9,229 nt of DNA from assembly GCA_021826765.1 (NCBI GenBank), contig JAKAYK010000034.1:1-9229 (forward strand), given 5' to 3'. The notes beneath the pieces are model-generated. The model searched no databases, was not told where the DNA came from, and saw only the letters and a list, made by a program, of their open reading frames with translations. This DNA comes from Thermoplasmata archaeon (lineage in GTDB: Archaea > Thermoplasmatota > Thermoplasmata > Thermoplasmatales > Thermoplasmataceae). Of the stretch, positions 6,097-9,229 are shown in pieces; positions within the stretch are counted from its first letter, which is position 1; each line of letters begins with the position of its first letter. The position numbers and the translations under genes were made by a program.

Positions 6097-6171
6097 GGGC
6101 GCGTGGCCAAGCATGGATATGGCAACAGCCTCCTAAGCTGTAGATCAGGGGTTCAAATCCCCTCGCGCCCG
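6097..6171 (+). tRNA. tRNA-Arg, anticodon CCU
   Basis: A complete cloverleaf can be folded by hand. Acceptor GGGCGCG (6097-6103) pairs with CGCGCCC (6164-6170). The D stem is GCC/GGC (6106-6108, 6121-6123). The anticodon stem ACAGC/GCTGT (6125-6129, 6137-6141) holds the loop CTCCTAA, with CCT at 6132-6134. There is a five-base variable loop, and the T stem AGGGG/CCCCT encloses TTCAAAT. G6171 is the discriminator, and CCA is not encoded. There is no intron. The tRNA reads AGG, a dominant arginine codon in the neighbouring core genes. Composition and codon use change just downstream, so its 3' end could be an integration point, although no second copy of that end is visible. Confidence 0.95.
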
Positions 6172-6625
6172 TGTGTTCATTTCACTTCTTTCTTGTCTCA
6201 TATCCGGGGGCCTCCGAGGATTCCCACGAACCGTCTATTTTGCGCTCATAACCTTTTTCATTTGCCTGCGAGGAATGACTATGGAACTATAAACAAGTTC
6301 AAGTGAAAATTCTACGGAGAGGATCCAATTTCCTGTAATGGAAATAAAGTGTGCCACAGGATGGGTTTCTTGAGAGCATACCTCAAAGAAAACTGCTTAG
6401 TTGAGTCATAATACTCAGGAACGAGGATGTAAAAATGGTAGTTGATTTCCTCGGGCAGTATTCTCTAATGCTACACATAAGAGAAGTTAACAATGGAGGA
6501 TGAAATCGTTCTAAGTGAGACCTGCTAATAATATTATTGTAAAGCGGGTAGCGAACAAATAAAATTATATGAAAATAAAGAGTTTGGAACGTAAAATTAC
6601 TAATATTTGATCATATTTTCAATAT
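6172..6625. other. Intergenic stretch with no convincing gene
   Basis: No frame of useful length with a good start was found on either strand. An open frame overlapping the tRNA (6103-6306) is an artefact. Short open fragments exist, for example plus-strand MVVDFLGQYSLMLHIREV from 6436 and a minus-strand fragment over about 6250-6390 without an obvious start; these may be remnants of a decayed gene, but I cannot identify it. Small dyads are present: ATTTCC/GGAAAT (6328-6345) and the 12-base palindrome AATAATATTATT (6527-6538). AT-rich sequence from about 6555 onward probably contains promoter elements for the gene at 6626. Confidence 0.5.
6600..6608 (+). promoter_or_regulatory. Candidate TATA box of the alarmone synthetase gene
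   Basis: CTAATATTT is centred about 22 bases before the ATG at 6626, and no Shine-Dalgarno precedes that ATG, so leaderless transcription is plausible. The surroundings are AT-rich and a second candidate, AAATTATATG near 6561-6570, exists. Confidence 0.3.
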
Positions 6626-7687
6626 ATGACCAAGATATGGCAAAAACCTATTCACTCCTTCAAAGAAGTTGACAGAGCAGGCCAATGTTATGTTTATAAA
6701 AGGTCATCCAAAAAAGAGATTGAAGCTGCTTTAGCAGTCATAAATAACTGGAGAGAGGCACATGGATTGCCACTACAACGTTTTCGTTCAATTTTATATC
6801 GATATTCAAAAAAAGTGCAAAACTCCCCTAAACCATTAATAGCACATAGAATTAAAAGAATAGTATCTATAAAAAGAAAGCTAGAACTCAATGATCACAT
6901 GAGACTTTCCCAGATGCAAGATATAGGTGGATGTCGTGTTGTTCTCAAGGATGTCTACAAGGTATTGGAACTACGTCAGGAATTTAAGAACAGTCGAATA
7001 AAACATGTCGCGCTTCCAATTAAAGATTATATTAATAATCCTAAAGAGACTGGCTACAGAGCTATCCATCTTATCTACAAACATAAGAGTAAAGAAAACA
7101 ATGATTATGATGATCTGCGAATAGAGATTCAGATAAGAACGCAACTTCAACACATTTGGGCTACTGCAGTTGAAACAGTGGACAATCTCACAAAGAATGC
7201 ACTCAAATCTAATATAGGGCCACAGGAATGGAAAAGGTTTTTCGTTTTAATGAGCAGCGTTATTGCTAAAGAGGAAGGCACACCCTTAGTCCCAAATACG
7301 CCAGAAAAGGAGGATGATCTCTTAAAAGAACTGGCATCACTCTCTAAGAAACTTAAGGTTGAAAAAACATTGGAAGCATTCACCTATGTATTAACAGAAA
7401 CCAGTCACAACGATTTGAAAAATGCCACTTATTTCTTGATTGAACTTGATCGTAATAGAAAGAGTATAACAATCACTGGATTCATAAAAGCAGATTTGAG
7501 ATATGCTACAAAAAAATACATGGAGAGAGAGAATGTATTGAAGGCAAAAGGAAATGAGGTTGTATTAGTCTCTGTCGACAAACAAAAAGATCTAAAAAAG
7601 GCTTATCCAAACTACTATGCTGATACAAACGAATTTCTAAATATACTTAGAAAAGCTTTGAAAAATGCAGAGAAAATAGAAAAATAG
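6626..7687 (+). CDS. Stand-alone RelA/SpoT-domain (p)ppGpp synthetase-like protein, possible toxin
   Basis: This is a 353-residue protein with a RelA/SpoT nucleotidyltransferase (synthetase) domain at about residues 70-185 and no HD hydrolase domain. The expected active-site elements are visible: RIKRIVSIKRKLE (75-87, the ATP-binding basic helix), MQDIGGCRVV (97-106, metal-binding Asp99), DYINNPKETGYRAIH (134-148, with Lys140 and guanine-stacking Tyr144) and IEIQIRT (166-172, Glu167). The synthetase should therefore be active. The N-terminal region (1-70) and a roughly 160-residue C-terminal extension do not match TGS, ACT or other long-Rel domains. Members of this family make ppGpp/pppGpp or act as toxins that make ppApp or pyrophosphorylate tRNA; which applies here is unknown. 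At least eight CGN arginine codons and high A+T, against none in the thiolase gene, suggest transfer. Its stop lies 13 bases from a convergent Panacea-like gene. Confidence 0.82.
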   Translation: MTKIWQKPIHSFKEVDRAGQCYVYKRSSKKEIEAALAVINNWREAHGLPLQRFRSILYRYSKKVQNSPKPLIAHRIKRIVSIKRKLELNDHMRLSQMQDIGGCRVVLKDVYKVLELRQEFKNSRIKHVALPIKDYINNPKETGYRAIHLIYKHKSKENNDYDDLRIEIQIRTQLQHIWATAVETVDNLTKNALKSNIGPQEWKRFFVLMSSVIAKEEGTPLVPNTPEKEDDLLKELASLSKKLKVEKTLEAFTYVLTETSHNDLKNATYFLIELDRNRKSITITGFIKADLRYATKKYMERENVLKAKGNEVVLVSVDKQKDLKKAYPNYYADTNEFLNILRKALKNAEKIEK

Positions 7688-7700
7688 ATTATTAACGATA

Positions 7701-8159
7701 CTATGGCTTTTTCCACAAAACTTGGTATTTTTTCAGAAACTCCAATGACTCATTCCAGAAAGTTTCATTCATATACGGTTTGAGTTTCTTTGCACTATTA
7801 ACTGCAGACGATGGTGAGACAAACTGCGTACTAAGGCTTATCAAAGTGGTAAGTGCCTCTAGGAATTGTATACCCTTGTCGTCAGCCTCTTTAATTATAT
7901 CTATGGTCGACTTCGGAAGGTTTCTGTCTGGGATTGAATTTTGAAGTTTCTCTTTACCTTCAGTGTAATAGGTATTAGCCAGTGTCGTAGAATAAGGTCC
8001 ATGTATGTAGTTTGTGAAATCATACTTCAAAGCTGGTGAATATCTAAGAACTTTAAGTAGATACACATTTTTCTGAACTCGTATTCTTCCATTAAGAGAT
8101 TTGACGTTAAACTTTCTAGTATGCTTCTCTAGTTCTTTCAATCCGTTAAAAATGTCCAC
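7701..8159 (-). CDS. YwgA / Panacea (DUF4065)-like protein, possible antitoxin
   Basis: This is a 152-residue, mostly helical protein. Its N-terminal half shows the pattern GRIRVQKNVYLLK (residues 24-36) followed by YDFTNYIHGPYSTTLANTYY (about 45-64). I recognise this as the R-x-x-x-QK-hydrophobic and Y-x-x-HGPYS elements of YwgA-like proteins, which resemble the Panacea (DUF4065/SocA-like) domain. Panacea domains neutralise diverse toxins in bacteria, including toxic small alarmone synthetases. The C-terminal half has no recognisable motif. The start is GTG at 8159, with GGTGA (8170-8166) six bases upstream. The gene follows an unrecognised 74-residue gene by 18 bases, probably as one unit, and faces the RelA/SpoT-like gene. 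Real toxin-antitoxin pairs are normally co-directional, so the antitoxin role is inference. It could instead be a transcription regulator or unrelated. Confidence 0.6.
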   Translation of the reverse strand: MDIFNGLKELEKHTRKFNVKSLNGRIRVQKNVYLLKVLRYSPALKYDFTNYIHGPYSTTLANTYYTEGKEKLQNSIPDRNLPKSTIDIIKEADDKGIQFLEALTTLISLSTQFVSPSSAVNSAKKLKPYMNETFWNESLEFLKKYQVLWKKP

Positions 8160-8165
8160 TTCTAG

Positions 8166-8170
8166 TCACC
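8166..8170 (-). promoter_or_regulatory. Shine-Dalgarno deciding the GTG start of the Panacea-like gene
   Basis: The minus strand reads GGTGA within a G-rich run, six bases before the GTG at 8159. It is one of the clearest ribosome binding sites in the accessory segment and fits an internal gene of a short operon. Confidence 0.6.
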
Positions 8171-8177
8171 CCCCACA

Positions 8178-8402
8178 CTACTCAATTGCTAACAATGATA
8201 AATAATTAGCTCTTATTCTGGTAGAGTAGAATGAAGAAGTAGTTATCATCTCTCTCAAACCCTCATCGAATGCAGCATGTGAGGCTACTGCATTACGCTC
8301 ACAGACTAACTTCTTCTTGACATCGCCTCCCAGCTTTCGCAGGGAACTTCTCACTTCAAAGATGTTTGTGGAATCTCCACGGGTTTGAATTTCTGCTATC
8401 AA
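8178..8402 (-). CDS. Hypothetical 74-residue protein upstream of the Panacea-like gene
   Basis: I do not recognise this protein. It starts at TTG 8402 (LIAEIQTRG) with no Shine-Dalgarno. A strong TATA-like tract at 8432-8417 on the minus strand would start transcription close to that codon, so leaderless initiation is possible. The chain is probably helical, with a basic patch around RSSLRKLGGDVKKKL (residues 18-32), one Cys, and no membrane segment. It ends 18 bases before the GTG of the Panacea-like gene, so the two are likely co-transcribed. A small basic protein of this kind could be a DNA-binding antitoxin or regulator, or the surviving tail of a larger gene. Coding status is moderately supported by position and promoter only. 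Confidence 0.45.
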   Translation of the reverse strand: MIAEIQTRGDSTNIFEVRSSLRKLGGDVKKKLVCERNAVASHAAFDEGLREMITTSSFYSTRIRANYLSLLAIE

Positions 8403-8416
8403 ATGTTAAAATACAC

Positions 8417-8432
8417 TATATAAAATATAAGT
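8417..8432 (-). promoter_or_regulatory. TATA-rich promoter of the two-gene accessory unit
   Basis: The minus strand carries ACTTATATTTTATATA, two overlapping TATA-like elements, about 19-26 bases before the TTG at 8402. It lies between the end of pcn and the 74-residue gene and would drive that gene and the Panacea-like gene. Confidence 0.45.
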
Positions 8433-8466
8433 TGCAAGAAAGAGGGGGTAAAATCTCTTCCTGAAA

Positions 8467-9198
8467 TCATTCCATTCTTGGAGCAAGGAAGAACTTGACC
8501 TTTTTTTCTCCAGACTTTTCAATGTATTCGGGTTCTATTATGAGTGGGTAGTCGTTGTTGAATGCAAGCTTAAGCCTATCTGCAGAGCCTGTGGATTTTA
8601 TGATTTTCATGAGGTAATCGGAAGGGTAACTGCTCTTTGAACCTCCTCTTGACACAAGCTCCACACAGTTTTCCCTCTCAAGAATCAGTTCAGCATCTTC
8701 AGAATCTGTTCTGGATGATATAACAAATCTTGAATCCTCTATGGAAAGCTTTACAGAATCCCTCACATCGGTTGTGGCCCTCAATCCTTTCTCGATTTCA
8801 GACTTGTTGACAACAACATAATTCTCAGGGTTCACTGCAGGGAGTTTTGGAGCGGTCATGTTTCCGTATTCCAGCAATGCTATGCTTTTGCTCAGATTCC
8901 CCATGGTGAATTTAAGTTTTCCAGGAGCACTCGTTATGCTGATGGGTTCGCTGTTCCCACCAAGTTTCAGCACATTCCTCACCCTTTCAAGCTCCAGAGG
9001 GATGTCTGTTTTTTCACTTACTTCATAGCTTTCAAAAACTGAACTTGAAACAAAAAGATCTGCCATTGCAACTCTTGCACTGTCTATGGCCCTCACATGT
9101 ACGCCGTCCGGCTCAAATTCAAACTTGGCTTCTCCCGTGATGGAGTTGACTATATCTATGATCTCCTTAAGAGTGCCTATGGTTGAACTAACTTTCAT
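8467..9198 (-). CDS. pcn: DNA polymerase sliding clamp (PCNA)
   Basis: This is the homotrimeric ring clamp that tethers DNA polymerase, Fen1, ligase and other PIP-box proteins to DNA at the replication fork. The 243-residue protein has the two-domain PCNA layout. It shows AIDSARVAMADL (37-48, the conserved DNA-facing and subunit region), an interdomain connecting loop around LEYGNMTAPKLPAVN (109-123), and the C-terminal PLIIEPEYIEKSGEKKVKFF stretch with the final APRME, where PIP-box partners dock. I chose the ATG at 9198 because the protein then opens with MKVSSTIGTL as expected for the family, and a TATA element lies about 26 bases upstream. An in-frame TTG at 9222 would read through that promoter. 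Length fits archaeal PCNA (about 245-250). It is a core housekeeping gene and marks the border of the accessory segment. Confidence 0.95.
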   Translation of the reverse strand: MKVSSTIGTLKEIIDIVNSITGEAKFEFEPDGVHVRAIDSARVAMADLFVSSSVFESYEVSEKTDIPLELERVRNVLKLGGNSEPISITSAPGKLKFTMGNLSKSIALLEYGNMTAPKLPAVNPENYVVVNKSEIEKGLRATTDVRDSVKLSIEDSRFVISSRTDSEDAELILERENCVELVSRGGSKSSYPSDYLMKIIKSTGSADRLKLAFNNDYPLIIEPEYIEKSGEKKVKFFLAPRME

Positions 9199-9220
9199 AG
9201 ATGGTAATGTGCAAGCAGGC

Positions 9221-9229
9221 AAATAAATA
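9221..9229 (-). promoter_or_regulatory. TATA box of pcn (leaderless), at window edge
   Basis: The minus strand reads TATTTATTT, centred about 26 bases before the ATG at 9198. No Shine-Dalgarno precedes that ATG, so the transcript should be leaderless. The BRE lies outside the window. Confidence 0.55.

Noticed and set aside
6097..6171. tRNA-Arg 3' end as the left attachment site of an integrated element
   Set aside because: I searched by eye for a second copy of its 3' end between 6172 and 9229 and found none, and no integrase gene is present; kept only as a possibility in the island finding.
6103..6306. Plus-strand open frame of 67 residues starting inside the tRNA
   Set aside because: Its first third is the tRNA-Arg gene itself, which folds perfectly; the remainder shows no protein-like pattern.
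6626..7687. Full-length bifunctional RelA/SpoT
   Set aside because: At 353 residues there is no HD hydrolase domain before the synthetase and no TGS or ACT domain after it.
1..9229. CRISPR array or long tandem repeats
   Set aside because: No regularly spaced repeats of 20-40 bases are visible; only short dyads and one pair of 9-base direct repeats were found.

Overview
The window looks like a chromosomal segment of an archaeon, most probably a member of the Thermoplasmatales or a close euryarchaeal relative. The evidence is a sliding clamp of archaeal PCNA type, a tRNA gene without an encoded CCA end, TATA/BRE-style promoters placed about 25 bases before start codons (leaderless transcripts), Shine-Dalgarno-led starts inside operons, and arginine written almost only as AGA/AGG in the core genes. 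The order-level assignment is inference.

Positions 1-4237 form a fatty-acyl-CoA (or branched-chain acyl-CoA) oxidation cluster. The minus strand carries etfB followed by the first codons of etfA, overlapping by ATGA: the electron transfer flavoprotein that accepts electrons from acyl-CoA dehydrogenases. Divergent from it is a plus-strand operon of a thiolase and two acyl-CoA dehydrogenase-like genes. The shared intergenic region holds a strong BRE/TATA and an operator-like set of repeats. The two dehydrogenase-like proteins are degenerate in complementary places. The first keeps the flavin-side motif and catalytic Glu but has lost the motifs a partner subunit uses to hold FAD. The second has lost the catalytic Glu and flavin-side motif but keeps those FAD-holding motifs. 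They look like two halves of an obligate heteromeric enzyme.

Positions 4238-6171 hold a small Lys/Ser/Thr-rich disordered protein (minus), a possible decayed IS200/IS605-like end, a PduO-type cob(I)alamin adenosyltransferase (plus, leaderless), a glyoxalase II-like metallo-hydrolase (minus, with abutting stop codons), and tRNA-Arg(CCU), which reads the AGG codon heavily used here.

Positions 6172-8466 form an AT-richer accessory segment between the tRNA and the clamp gene. After about 450 bases without a convincing gene comes a stand-alone RelA/SpoT-type alarmone synthetase with its synthetase residues intact and no hydrolase domain. Facing it is a two-gene minus-strand unit: an unrecognised 74-residue protein and a YwgA/Panacea (DUF4065)-like protein. 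Panacea domains are known antitoxins for toxic small alarmone synthetases, so this may be an archaeal alarmone toxin-antitoxin or defence locus in an unusual convergent layout.

Positions 8467-9198 encode PCNA on the minus strand, transcribed from a TATA box at the window edge. All assignments come from reading motifs by eye; no database search was possible.
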